Assembly (NCBI GenBank): GCA_039024635.1
Contig: JBCCQA010000002.1
Location: 1-64,000 of the forward strand
From: Kuafuiihalomonas sp039024635
GTDB lineage: Bacteria > Myxococcota > Kuafuiibacteriia > Kuafuiibacteriales > Kuafuiibacteriaceae
Reading direction: 5' to 3'
DNA length: 64,000 bases
The stretch's first letter is position 1. The number at the start of each line of letters is the position of its first letter. Shown piece after piece: positions 36,009-44,562 of the stretch. The notes beneath the pieces are model-generated. The model saw nothing but the letters and a program-made list of their open reading frames with translations. It did not search any database and was not told where the DNA came from. The position numbers and the translations under genes are program-made.

Positions 36009-36569
36009 TCAACGCGATTGCTCCCGGCAACCGGCCAAGGCGCGGTCGATCTCGAGATCTGCCTCCAGCCCTTCGCGGGTCGCAGTGATCCGCTGGCTTG
36101 TGCTCGATGAGCGCCGGATCTTCATCAGGGCGCGGCGCCGGCCGCAGCGCAGGGCCTCGGCCCAGTCGCATAGATCGGCCGTCTCGACCCCGACCTCGAT
36201 GGGCGAGGCCTCGGCACGCCACTCCGGGGCTCGCGCCCCCTCTCGCAAGCTGCGGACCATCTCTTCGAGATCGGCCACGCTTCGGGGGGTCCGCTCGAAC
36301 TCGACGCTCAAGAAGACGTCTTCGTCGGAAACCAACCGACGGGCGACGCGGCAGGCCACTCGCACCGGTCCCCACGGACTGCTGAAGGCCACCGTCGACC
36401 ATTCGTCCATGGGGAAGCGCAAGGCGGCCGGCCCTCGCGCAAAGCGGAGGCCTGCGCGCTCGGCGGCCAGAGTCACGGCGTGCCCGGTCATGACCAGCGC
36501 TCTTGGAGCAGGGGCCCCCAGACCTGCCCACAGGGCCGCGGGCAGCTCCTCTTGACTGAACTCAGCCAT
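36009..36569 (-). CDS. hypothetical protein, first gene of hydrolase operon
   Basis: This 186-residue protein has a balanced composition and good third-position GC, unlike the Arg-rich frames overlapping it. It contains beta-like stretches (STVAFSSPWGPVRVACRVARR, DVFLSVEFE) followed by a helical segment (SVADLEEMVRSLREGA). No signal peptide is seen, so it is probably cytoplasmic. No family recognised; a degenerate PilZ-like fold is possible but unsupported. It is 32 nt upstream of the catalytically dead hydrolase gene. Confidence 0.6.
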   Translation of the reverse strand: MAEFSQEELPAALWAGLGAPAPRALVMTGHAVTLAAERAGLRFARGPAALRFPMDEWSTVAFSSPWGPVRVACRVARRLVSDEDVFLSVEFERTPRSVADLEEMVRSLREGARAPEWRAEASPIEVGVETADLCDWAEALRCGRRRALMKIRRSSSTSQRITATREGLEADLEIDRALAGCREQSR

Positions 36570-36666
36570 CCACTCTCGCCGATCGGCGCTTCCACATCGG
36601 GCTGGAGGCGCGACGGGTCACGGCGAAACGATCAATGTGCTCAATCTCACCCGGAGACGGACCGGC

Positions 36667-36990
36667 TCATTTCAGTTGGATCGAACGTCCCAGCTTGGCG
36701 CTGAGCCGAGAAGACAGCGTCGACCACATCTCGTCGCCCGACTTCTTGGCCGTCCACTGACCGTTCTCCCAGTCGAAGTGCCAGGCCACCGAGTCGGCCG
36801 ACATCCAGATCTGACGGGCTGCCCGATGGCTGTTCACCACGTAGGTACTGCCATCGGAGAATCGAATCGAAAGGACCCCACTCTCGAGCTCGGCTTCGAA
36901 AGCTTCGTCTTCCATATCGTCGAGCTGGTCGACCATGCGCCCCAAAGCCTCGTCGGCCAGGTTCTCAAAGCGAGATTCGGTGAGCGTCAC
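36667..36990 (-). CDS. cyaY: iron donor protein CyaY (bacterial frataxin)
   Basis: This 107-residue acidic protein is of standard CyaY length. The N-terminal helix is rich in Asp/Glu (ENLADEALGRMVDQLDDME), which is the iron-binding face. The sheet includes GVLSIRFSDGSTYVVNSH and the conserved RQIWMSADSVAWHFDW. It binds iron and regulates iron-sulfur cluster assembly through IscS. No isc genes are in the window. It is monocistronic or follows the pseudokinase gene 39 nt upstream. Confidence 0.9.
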   Translation of the reverse strand: MTLTESRFENLADEALGRMVDQLDDMEDEAFEAELESGVLSIRFSDGSTYVVNSHRAARQIWMSADSVAWHFDWENGQWTAKKSGDEMWSTLSSRLSAKLGRSIQLK

Positions 36991-37029
36991 CTAGGCAGAC
37001 TCGCCTTGTGGAGCTCATCGGGCAAGGTA

Positions 37030-37809
37030 TCACTGGAGCGGCGACAGCCCGAAACGAGCTCGCTCGATCCGAATGGCACTGGCGTAGTGGCGTCGAAGAT
37101 GGGTCCCCAGGAGAACGCGACGCTCGCCGCAGGCCTGCCGATGGGCCTTCCGTAGGCGCAGACTCCAGCTCTGAATCGGCTCACCCACCTCGGGCGTTGG
37201 GCCGACCCATCCGGCCCATGCGCCCACGGCTTCGCAGAGCCCAAGAAGACTGACCCGATCGGCCTCTGCTGGCGCCTCGGCCTCTCGGAGGGCCTGGGTG
37301 CCCGCCCGAAGCCAGAGGACCCCGTCAAAGCCCAGACCAACGTCTTCGGCGTCGAAGCCCCCGGCTGAGCAGCTGCCTGGCTCCGGCCCTTCGTCGGCCA
37401 GGAAACTGACCACCTCGGCCAGGGCATAGAGGATGCCGGGCGCAAGCTCGGCGTGGCCGTCGGCCTCTCGCATCACCTGAGCCAGGCTTCGCCCCAAGCG
37501 GTGAGGCCGGGCCAAGTACAGGATGCCTTCATGGAGTCCTGCCCCCAGCAAAGGCGCCAGATGCCGGTGTTCGAGTCCGAGGCTTCGGTCGATACTCCTC
37601 AGAACCGCTTGTTCTCGGTCGCCGACCTCTTCTTGGGCCAGCCACTCGAGCTCGACGACTCTAGGGTCGTCTTCCATGATGGCGAGCCGGCGCTCTCCGT
37701 GACGCGTCGCCTGGACCTTGTGGCCGACGCGGTAGGGACCCATCAGCCCAAAAGGATAGTCGTCGACATCGACAGCCTGACGAAGCAGCTTCCACTCGCC
37801 GAGGCCCAC
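37030..37809 (-). CDS. degenerate protein kinase-like protein (pseudokinase)
   Basis: This 259-residue protein keeps the plan of a bacterial Ser/Thr kinase: FGLMGPYRVGHKVQATRHGE at the start, EHRHLAPLLGAGLHEGILYLA where the N-lobe ends and GRSLAQVMREA after the hinge. Catalytic elements are lost: no Gly-rich loop, no VAIK lysine (RRLAIMEDD instead), the HRD loop is replaced by SCSAGGFDAEDVGLGFDG, and DFG reads WLRAGTQ. It is probably a non-catalytic regulator or scaffold. The match to kinases is by pattern, not by search. It lies upstream of cyaY on the same strand. Confidence 0.6.
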   Translation of the reverse strand: MGLGEWKLLRQAVDVDDYPFGLMGPYRVGHKVQATRHGERRLAIMEDDPRVVELEWLAQEEVGDREQAVLRSIDRSLGLEHRHLAPLLGAGLHEGILYLARPHRLGRSLAQVMREADGHAELAPGILYALAEVVSFLADEGPEPGSCSAGGFDAEDVGLGFDGVLWLRAGTQALREAEAPAEADRVSLLGLCEAVGAWAGWVGPTPEVGEPIQSWSLRLRKAHRQACGERRVLLGTHLRRHYASAIRIERARFGLSPLQ

Positions 37810-37851
37810 GCCCCGACGCTAGCGAGACTCTGGCCTAGACCCAAGTCGGGT

Positions 37852-38730
37852 TCATCCGGCTACGGCCCGACGACGGGCGGACCGACCCGAAGCCGAGCTG
37901 GCGGACTTGGGCGGAAGGCCGCATACCAAGAGCTCACCAACCGGACCTCGACGGGCAGGATCCCGGTTGATGGCTCTCGCCACCTGGACTGTCCTGACCT
38001 CCAAGCCGGCGTAGAGAGCGCGCGTGTTGGGGGTATCCGAGTTTGAAAGGATCCCTCGAGCCCCGCGGTGGAGGGCGGCAATGAAGGCCGAGCAGAGTCG
38101 CTCTTGTTCGGTTGGTCCGAAAGGCCCCTTGGCGTAGCTGGTGAAGGAGGCCGTGGAGGAGACCGGGACGTAGGGCGGATCGAGGTAGATGGCATCCCCT
38201 GGACGCGCCAAACGAAGGCTGATCTCGAAGTCCCTTTCGTGGACTTCGACGCCGACCAGGGCCTCGGCACAGGCCCGAAGTCGCTTCGCATCGAGGACCT
38301 TGGGCCGAACGTAGCGGCCGAAGGGAACGTTGAATCGACCCCGTCGGTTCACCCGATAGAGGCCGTTGAAACAGGTCTTGTTCAGGAAGATGAACCGAGC
38401 AGCCCTTGCTTGGGGCGCCATCTGCTCAGGCTCCATGGCCCGAAGCTCGTAGAAGCTCTCGGCATCGACGCGCCTACTCAGAGGTTCGAGGGCCTCGATC
38501 AGACCCTCCACGTCGTCCCGCACCGTCCGGTAGAGGTGGACGAGTTCGGGGTTCACGTCACTCAAGACGGCCCGTCGGAAACGGCGAGCCCGAGCCAGGG
38601 CAAAGAAGACCGCCCCACCCCCCAGGAAGGGCTCGTAGTAGCAGGCCATCTGCGCCGGTAGCTGGGGGAGGATGTCGTCCAGCAGCTTCGTCTTCCCCCC
38701 GGCCCACTTCAGGAATGGCGCAGCGTCCAC
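37852..38730 (-). CDS. dam: Dam-type DNA adenine methyltransferase (D12 class)
   Basis: This 292-residue N6-adenine methyltransferase begins FLKWAGGKTKLL and has YYEPFLGGGAVFFAL (SAM motif), the FNGLYRVNRRGRFNVPFG recognition region and the catalytic DPPY in AIYLDPPYVPVS. This matches the Dam/DpnM group, which usually modifies GATC. No restriction enzyme is next to it, so it is a solitary methylase. The C-terminus is a basic tail (GRSARRRAVAG). The target site is inferred. Confidence 0.9.
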   Translation of the reverse strand: MDAAPFLKWAGGKTKLLDDILPQLPAQMACYYEPFLGGGAVFFALARARRFRRAVLSDVNPELVHLYRTVRDDVEGLIEALEPLSRRVDAESFYELRAMEPEQMAPQARAARFIFLNKTCFNGLYRVNRRGRFNVPFGRYVRPKVLDAKRLRACAEALVGVEVHERDFEISLRLARPGDAIYLDPPYVPVSSTASFTSYAKGPFGPTEQERLCSAFIAALHRGARGILSNSDTPNTRALYAGLEVRTVQVARAINRDPARRGPVGELLVCGLPPKSASSASGRSARRRAVAG

Positions 38731-38790
38731 GTCCCGGAGGCTAGAGGCCTCCGTCGGTCCCGTCCAAAAACTGGCCGTCCGGGTCTGGAA

Positions 38791-39693
38791 TCAGCGCAGG
38801 ACGTGGTCGACGACGGTCAATAGAAGCAGAGCGGGTAAGTAGGCGATCGAACCCAAGAAGACAGCCCGCGCCGCTTTGGCGTGAAGATGCAGAGCAGCTT
38901 GCACACCGAGAGTGCAAAAGGCACCGCCGGCCAGACCGGCGCCGACCGCGTAGACGGGGCCTACCAGTCCGGAGAGGACGGGGAAGAGTGAGGCAAGAAC
39001 TGCGAGCTGGCAGCCGAAGGACATTTGGATTCCGGTCCGGCGCTCACTCTCGGAGAGGGGAATGAACTCGAAGCCGCCCCGCGCGTAGTCCTGGCGATAG
39101 ATGTACGCCAGAGCCAGAAAGTGAGGATACTGCCAAGCGAAGAGCAAGACGAAGAGTATGAGGGCACCCCAATCCAATGAGCCCTGAGCCGCGCTCCAGC
39201 CGATGACGGGTGGCAGGGCGCCCGGGACGGCGCCGAGCGCGATGGCCAGTCCGCCCCTTCGCTTCAAAGGCGTGTAGATCACGGCGTAGAAGACCAGGGT
39301 GGCGAGGCTCAGGCCTGCTGGAAGCCAGCCGGCACCCAAAGCCAAGACGAGAAAGCCGGTGACGAATAACAGCGCCGCCACGACCCCGGCTTCGCCAGCG
39401 CTTACTCGACCCGAAGGAATGGGTCGGCCTTGGGTTCGGCGCATCTTCCGGTCGTTCTCGCCCTCGATCACCATGTTGCTGGCGCAGGCGCCGGCGCTCG
39501 TCAGCCAGGTCCCGACGATGGTGAAGAGGAAGCGGGGCCAGTCGAACCAGCCCATCCGAACCGAAGCCAGCCAATATCCAAAGACCGCCGTCACCACGAC
39601 GAGATGGGTGAGGTTCGGCTTGCTGAGCTCCTTGTAGGCGGCCAAACGCTCTAGTGAAGAGGGCCGGTCCAAGGCCGGATGGGCGGACTCCAC
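38791..39693 (-). CDS. ctaB: protohaem IX farnesyltransferase (haem O synthase)
   Basis: This 300-residue UbiA-family membrane enzyme attaches a farnesyl chain to haem B to form haem O for cytochrome oxidase. It has about eight to nine helices. The first Asp-rich motif is IEGENDRKMRRTQGRPIPSG, and the second region contains QYPHFLALAYIYRQDYARGG. The start KELSKPNLTHLVVVTA is typical. SCO and a cupredoxin-like gene lie upstream on the same strand, supporting an oxidase-assembly role; the oxidase itself is outside the window. Confidence 0.93.
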   Translation of the reverse strand: MESAHPALDRPSSLERLAAYKELSKPNLTHLVVVTAVFGYWLASVRMGWFDWPRFLFTIVGTWLTSAGACASNMVIEGENDRKMRRTQGRPIPSGRVSAGEAGVVAALLFVTGFLVLALGAGWLPAGLSLATLVFYAVIYTPLKRRGGLAIALGAVPGALPPVIGWSAAQGSLDWGALILFVLLFAWQYPHFLALAYIYRQDYARGGFEFIPLSESERRTGIQMSFGCQLAVLASLFPVLSGLVGPVYAVGAGLAGGAFCTLGVQAALHLHAKAARAVFLGSIAYLPALLLLTVVDHVLR

Positions 39694-39734
39694 GCGACCG
39701 TACGCGTAAGTTTTCGCGGCCTACCAGTCAACCG

Positions 39735-40301
39735 TTAGAGGGCACGTGCGGCCTGAATCAGGGGATCAAGGGCTTCGGGCTTGGCGTCGTAGAGGCCTCG
39801 GACCCGTCCTTCACCATCCATGAGCACGAAACGGACGCCGTGTGCGATCCGCATCATGGCCTGGTCCTCATCCTGGGCCTCGACTTCCATGGGCTGCTTG
39901 AAGTTGCCCACCACGACCGCTCGCAACTCATCGGGCTCGCCGGTCAGGAAGTGCCAGTTTGGCCGCTCCGCACCGAACTTTTGGGCGTAGGCCAGCAGAG
40001 CAGCCGGGTCGTCGGTCTCCGGATCGACGGTGAATGACACGAGCTCGACCTCAGGGGCCTCGACCTCGAGCCGATCCGCAAGGGCAACCATGGTCTTGGT
40101 CAGCTCTTCACAAACGCCCGGGCAGGTCGTGAAGAAGAAGTCGGCAACCCAGACTTTCCCCGACAGGTTGGCGCTGCCGAAGGGCCGCCCACGGGCATCC
40201 ACGAGTTGGAAGGGCTCGGTGGGAAACAGAGCCTCGGGGGGCGGGGCGCGGCAGCCGGCGACGAGGCACAAAGCCATCGCGGCTAGGGAACGTCCGAACA
40301 C
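39735..40301 (-). CDS. SCO1/SenC family copper chaperone, lipoprotein
   Basis: This 188-residue periplasmic lipoprotein (lipobox LVAGC) has a thioredoxin fold. The copper-binding CPGVC is in FFFTTCPGVCEELTKTM, and LVSFTVDPETDDPAALLAYA matches the family. The distal copper His is in MRIAHGVRFVLMD. SCO proteins deliver copper to the CuA site of cytochrome c oxidase. It starts 10 nt after the cupredoxin-like gene and precedes ctaB by about 40 nt. Confidence 0.92.
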   Translation of the reverse strand: MFGRSLAAMALCLVAGCRAPPPEALFPTEPFQLVDARGRPFGSANLSGKVWVADFFFTTCPGVCEELTKTMVALADRLEVEAPEVELVSFTVDPETDDPAALLAYAQKFGAERPNWHFLTGEPDELRAVVVGNFKQPMEVEAQDEDQAMMRIAHGVRFVLMDGEGRVRGLYDAKPEALDPLIQAARAL

Positions 40302-40310
40302 GGCCAGAGG

Positions 40311-40976
40311 TCACTGCAAGGGCGGCGGTTTCACAAGCTCTTCTCGACCGAAGGTGTATGTCAATTCAACCTGCATCGTCTCCCCGCTCCACTCGAAGCT
40401 GCGGCTCCTGGGACCAAGGCGCTCATGCCAAAAACGGATTATCCACCGACCGGCGGGAAGGCCTTTCAGATCGATCGTGAATCGGCCGTGCTCGTCGGTC
40501 ACGGCGAAGCGACGGTGGGGGAGCACCCCCAGGTAGCTGCGCATCCAAGGGTGGACGTCGTCCTCGATCTCGACCATCACCCTCGCCACCTCTAGCCGAT
40601 GGCTCCGAGGGGGCGCACCTTTGGGCATGACCCAGTGAAAGAAGTCTTCAGCGTGGACCACGTGGAGGGTTCGGTCTTCGTTTCGAACCCAAAGCCGATC
40701 GCCTATGCGAGCACCGACGACGCGCGGCTCGAAACTGCAGTCCTCCATCACCAGCTCGAGCTCGACCGGCGCGTCCTCGGGCTGCGCCGGCGCGCCCTCA
40801 ATCCACACGAAGACGTTGGCCAAGCGATCGTCGTCGAGGACGAAGCTCCGCTCGGAGCGGCCCGAGCGACACGCCGGGTCGGCCGACATGTCCACGGCAG
40901 GGCGAGGCGGCACCTCGGCCTCCATTCGCACCAAGCCGCCCAAACTCGGCGCAGCCGCCAAGACCATCCACAGCAC
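40311..40976 (-). CDS. exported cupredoxin/carboxypeptidase-regulatory-like protein
   Basis: This 221-residue protein has a short signal segment (MLWMVLAAAPSLGGL). It contains LANVFVWIEGAPAQP, then CSFEPRVVGARIGDRLWVRNED with LHVVHAED, resembling the plastocyanin-like domain of methylamine-utilisation-type proteins. The last part (FAVTDEHGRFTIDLKGLPAG) resembles a carboxypeptidase regulatory beta-sandwich. A Cys/His set is present but a complete blue-copper site is not certain. Position ahead of SCO and ctaB suggests a role in copper handling or respiration. Confidence 0.72.
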   Translation of the reverse strand: MLWMVLAAAPSLGGLVRMEAEVPPRPAVDMSADPACRSGRSERSFVLDDDRLANVFVWIEGAPAQPEDAPVELELVMEDCSFEPRVVGARIGDRLWVRNEDRTLHVVHAEDFFHWVMPKGAPPRSHRLEVARVMVEIEDDVHPWMRSYLGVLPHRRFAVTDEHGRFTIDLKGLPAGRWIIRFWHERLGPRSRSFEWSGETMQVELTYTFGREELVKPPPLQ

Positions 40977-41002
40977 CTTCAGATCGGGCTATTGACGAAG
41001 CG

Positions 41003-41848
41003 ATGAGTCAAGGCGGGAGCAAGCTCTCGACGCTCGAGCGCTTTCACGTCCAGCTGGTGGAGTGGAGCCTACGGAACCGGCGCGCCGACGCCGTCCTGAC
41101 CTGGCTGCAGCGCAAGGTGGGCGCGCGCTGGATTGACGCCTGTACCCGACGCCTTCGCCACGTCCACGGTCTGGACCGCATCCTTCCCTACCGCGAGCGC
41201 CCCATTCTCCTCGTCGCCAATCATCGGAGCTTCTTCGACATGTTTCTGATCAACGCCGTCCTCTACCGCGAGGGTGGCTTTCGAAGACGCTTCCTGTTCC
41301 CAGTCAGGGCCAACTTTTTCTACGACAGCCTGCCCGGCTTCTTCGTCAATGGCTTGGTTAGCTTCTTTTCCATGTATCCACCTGTCTTTCGAGACCGCAA
41401 GCGGGCCGCCCTGAACCATCAGAGCTTCGAGGCCTTGGGACGAGCCCTCGCCCAGGCTGGTCGGAGCGCCGGTGTCCACCCTGAGGGCCGCCGGAACACG
41501 GACTCGAATCCCTACACGCTCCTGCCCCCGCAAAGCGGAATCGGGCGCCTAGTTCGGGCCTCGGGAGTGCCGGTGCTCCCCGTGTTCGTGAACGGATTGT
41601 TGAACGACATCAGGCGTCAGATCCTGGGAAACGTGCGAGGGGACGGGCCCCCAATCCATGTGGTGTTCGGAGCCCCAGTCGAGCTGGATAGCTTGATGGA
41701 CGGGCCGGCGACTTCGAGAGCTCACCGAGCGGTGGCAGAACGAATCATGGAGGCGATTCAGTCTTTGGGGGAGGAGGAGCGCCAGCTGCGGGCGGCAACT
41801 CTAGGACCTCGACCCGAGACTGACCCGGACGAAGCTCGATCGTCTTGA
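41003..41848 (+). CDS. PlsC-type 1-acyl-glycerol-3-phosphate acyltransferase
   Basis: This 281-residue membrane-associated acyltransferase has the catalytic NHRSFFD (HX4D) near residue 74, the acceptor motif VHPEGRRNTDSN and the later ASGVPVLPVFVNG. PlsC-family enzymes acylate lysophosphatidate in phospholipid synthesis, though lipid A and ornithine-lipid acyltransferases look alike. Its last 104 nt overlap the convergent kinase gene. It is divergent from the cupredoxin-like gene with a 26-nt gap, which leaves little room for separate promoters. Confidence 0.88.
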   Translation: MSQGGSKLSTLERFHVQLVEWSLRNRRADAVLTWLQRKVGARWIDACTRRLRHVHGLDRILPYRERPILLVANHRSFFDMFLINAVLYREGGFRRRFLFPVRANFFYDSLPGFFVNGLVSFFSMYPPVFRDRKRAALNHQSFEALGRALAQAGRSAGVHPEGRRNTDSNPYTLLPPQSGIGRLVRASGVPVLPVFVNGLLNDIRRQILGNVRGDGPPIHVVFGAPVELDSLMDGPATSRAHRAVAERIMEAIQSLGEEERQLRAATLGPRPETDPDEARSS

Positions 41849-43280
41849 CGAGGGTCTCTCGGCCCTCGGCCTCGACTCGAAGAATGTGGCTTCCCTGGCT
41901 GAGCCCCTCGATCGAAACCTCGCCCGAGCCTAGGTAGCGGTCGTCGACGTAGATGTCGGCATGGTTCGGTCGGACCTGGACTTCAAGGGCACTCGCCTTC
42001 TGGCCGAGCCAGATGGCGCTTCCCACCCCCAAGACAGCCACGACACCCAGAGCCCCGAGCAGCATGGCGGCCCAGATCGGAAGTCGAGGGCGTTGAGCTA
42101 CGGGGGGCTTCAAGGCCGAGACGGTGACCCGGGGGGCCTCCGAGGGGGGCTTGGGCTCTCCGCTCCGGGTCTGGGTCCAAGTCGCGTCGACCCGCTCTCG
42201 GGCCACCTCGGGGAGGCGGAAGGCGGCTGGGGCCGTCTCGGCCGGCGCGGCGGGGGCGGCCGGCTGGGGAGGCGACGGCGAGGACTCGGCCTGGGTACCA
42301 GGGACCGAGAGCTGTCGGTAGCGTTGAAGCCGCTCCCGCTCCGCCTCCTTTTCTTCTGCGAAGTGAGTCGACAGGTAGCGGACTAGGTCTGCTCGCTGAA
42401 AGAGCTGCCCCGTAGCGTATGCGTGATCCTGGATGGCCTTCGCCATGTCCGAGGCCCACTCCCATCGGTCCTCCTTGTCCTTGGCGAGGGCCTTCATGAT
42501 GATCGCCGCCAGGTCGGGATCGAGCTGGGTGTTGATCTCGGTCGGTGGAACGAAGTCGACGTTGCGCACCTTCTCCAGAATGGAGAACTCGCTGTTCCCT
42601 CTGAACATTCGACGACCCACGAGCAGCTCGTAGAGGACGATGCCGCAAGCGAAGACGTCAACGCGGTGGTCGGGCTCGAGACCGCGCACCTGCTCAGGGG
42701 ACATGTATCCGAACTTGCCCTTGAGAGCCCCGGCCTGAGTCTTCGAGACCTTGTTCTGGACCTTGGCGATGCCGAAGTCGATGACCTTGATCTCGCCATC
42801 GAAGGAGCACAGCACGTTGTGGGGCGACACATCGCGGTGCACGAGGCCGATTTTTCGGCCCGTCTCGTCGGCCTTTCGGTGCGCGAAGTCGAGGCCTTCG
42901 CACATCTTCTGGACGATGTGCAGGCTCATGGGGATGGGGAGGAGGCGCTTTCGTTGTCGAGCCCGAGACCAAAGAGTCTTTACATCGACCCCGGAGACGT
43001 ACTCCATCGCGATGTAGTATTGCCCAGCGACCTCACCGAGGTCGTAGGTCTGGGCAATGTTGGCGTGCTGAAGCTGAACCGCGATCTTCGCTTCGTCGAC
43101 GAACATCTCGATGAAGTCGGGATCCTGTGAAACCGATGGAAGGATACGCTTGAGCGCGACCAGGCGCTCGAAGCCGGCCACCCCTTGTGCCTTGCCCCGA
43201 AAGACTTCGGCCATGCCGCCGACGTTGATCCGGTCCAGGAGCAGAAAGGGCCCGAAGGTCTCGGGTGTCACGGCCGACAT
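41745..43280 (-). CDS. membrane Ser/Thr protein kinase with PEGA domain
   Basis: This 511-residue protein has a Hanks-type kinase domain at residues about 10-285: ILLDRINVGGMAEVFRGKA (Gly-rich loop), LVALKRILP (catalytic Lys), LVHRDVSPHNVLCSFDG and IDFGIAKVQ, and KFGYMSPEQVRG. A Pro/Ala-rich linker leads to one membrane helix (LPIWAAMLLGALGVVAVLGVG). A periplasmic PEGA domain follows (NHADIYVDDRYLGSG). This design is typical of Myxococcota. All catalytic residues are present. The 3' end overlaps the convergent plsC gene by 104 nt. Confidence 0.93.
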   Translation of the reverse strand: MSAVTPETFGPFLLLDRINVGGMAEVFRGKAQGVAGFERLVALKRILPSVSQDPDFIEMFVDEAKIAVQLQHANIAQTYDLGEVAGQYYIAMEYVSGVDVKTLWSRARQRKRLLPIPMSLHIVQKMCEGLDFAHRKADETGRKIGLVHRDVSPHNVLCSFDGEIKVIDFGIAKVQNKVSKTQAGALKGKFGYMSPEQVRGLEPDHRVDVFACGIVLYELLVGRRMFRGNSEFSILEKVRNVDFVPPTEINTQLDPDLAAIIMKALAKDKEDRWEWASDMAKAIQDHAYATGQLFQRADLVRYLSTHFAEEKEAERERLQRYRQLSVPGTQAESSPSPPQPAAPAAPAETAPAAFRLPEVARERVDATWTQTRSGEPKPPSEAPRVTVSALKPPVAQRPRLPIWAAMLLGALGVVAVLGVGSAIWLGQKASALEVQVRPNHADIYVDDRYLGSGEVSIEGLSQGSHILRVEAEGRETLVKTIELRPGQSRVEVLELPPAAGAPPPPKTESPP

Positions 43281-43308
43281 TCAAGCAAAGGACGGGCCCC
43301 GGCGGTAG

Positions 43309-44562
43309 TCAGCTGCGAAGGCTCAGGGCCGGATCTGCCCGGGCCGCCCGGCGAGCCGGGCCTATCGAGCCGAGAAGGGCCGAGCCTGTACCGAGAAGGA
43401 GGCCAAGCAACCACATCCAGGGGGGGAAAGAGAGAATCGGAGCCATCTCGGCGCTTAGACCTTCCAGACCTTGGGTCAGCAACTTGCCGCCAGCAAAGGC
43501 CACGGACCAGCCGGCCAGGCTTCCGAGCAAACCGCCCGCCAGCCCAAGCAGGAGAGCTTGACCGAGGAACCAGCGCTGGACCCGACCCCGTTCGGCGCCC
43601 AAGGCCCTCAGGATGGCGATCTCCGACCGCCGCTCGCTCACCATGAGGGTGAATGCGAGAAAGCTGGATGCACCTCCGAGAAGGCCAAGCAGGCCGGCCA
43701 GACCGACACCCAGTCCTGCGGCCAGGGCGAGAGCCCAGCCGATCAACTTCGGCGTTTCGTCCACTCGAAAACCGGCTTGCTCGACCGCGCTCGCGACGCG
43801 GCCGGCTCGGTCAGGGTCTTCGACTTCCACCCAGGCACTGGTAATGGGTGATGCGGTGCCGTAGAGGCCATCCCAGCGAGCGACGGTGGCGGCGGGCACG
43901 GTGAGCCCGGCCAGCCCCGCCTGGTCCGAGAGCGCGACCACCTCAGCGACCTCCCGACGTACGGGACCGTCGGCGCGACCTCGGGTGGCCGAGGTCCCGA
44001 GCAAAATCTCGAAGCGAAGTCCCCGGACCGCCTCCGCAGAGAGGCGAGGTTTGTCGAGAACGGGCGCCACCGTCCCGTTGTAGATGTCGAGAAGCCTTCG
44101 ACTCAGGACGACCGGGACCGGCGAGCCGTCCTCGAAGCGAAGACCGTCCGGCAAGTCCTCTTCCACGAGAGCCGGAGGAACACCGAGAGCGAAGACGTCG
44201 GTACTAATGCTTCGACCCAGTACTTCCTGGCCACCGGCCGCCCGCATGGGGACGTTGGCCGAGCGCACCGGATGCACAGCCCGTACGCCTTGCAAGCCTT
44301 CCACGCGCCCCACCGCCGCCTCGTCCAAGCCTCCGCCGATGGAGCCGAAGGACAAGATGCCGACATCGACACGACGGCCCTCGATGGCGAACATGTCGAG
44401 CGGAAGCTGAGGGAGGAGCGGCCTCACGGCTTGGGTATAGACGCCCCACATGAGGCCGCCGGCGCCCGTGACCACGGCGACGACCACCGTGACCGCAAGG
44501 ACCACCAGCAAAGAGCGACCCGGCCGGCGAGTGAGCTCGAGCCGAATGAAGGGCCCAGTCAT
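43309..44562 (-). CDS. ABC transporter permease, FtsX/MacB/LolC type
   Basis: This 417-residue protein has one N-terminal helix (LLVVLAVTVVVAVVTGAGGL), a large periplasmic domain and three C-terminal helices in a FtsX domain (GLLGGASSFLAFTLMVSERR, EIAILRALGAERGRV, LSLRS at the end). This is the type VII ABC (MacB/Lol) plan. It overlaps the ATPase gene by ATGA and forms an operon with a lipoprotein upstream. Probable role is lipoprotein or peptide handling at the envelope. Confidence 0.92.
   Translation of the reverse strand: MTGPFIRLELTRRPGRSLLVVLAVTVVVAVVTGAGGLMWGVYTQAVRPLLPQLPLDMFAIEGRRVDVGILSFGSIGGGLDEAAVGRVEGLQGVRAVHPVRSANVPMRAAGGQEVLGRSISTDVFALGVPPALVEEDLPDGLRFEDGSPVPVVLSRRLLDIYNGTVAPVLDKPRLSAEAVRGLRFEILLGTSATRGRADGPVRREVAEVVALSDQAGLAGLTVPAATVARWDGLYGTASPITSAWVEVEDPDRAGRVASAVEQAGFRVDETPKLIGWALALAAGLGVGLAGLLGLLGGASSFLAFTLMVSERRSEIAILRALGAERGRVQRWFLGQALLLGLAGGLLGSLAGWSVAFAGGKLLTQGLEGLSAEMAPILSFPPWMWLLGLLLGTGSALLGSIGPARRAARADPALSLRS

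Noticed and set aside
36004..36531. An alternative minus-strand frame of 175 codons
   Set aside because: Arg/Gly/Ala-rich composition; the frame at 36009-36569 has balanced residues and better codon use.
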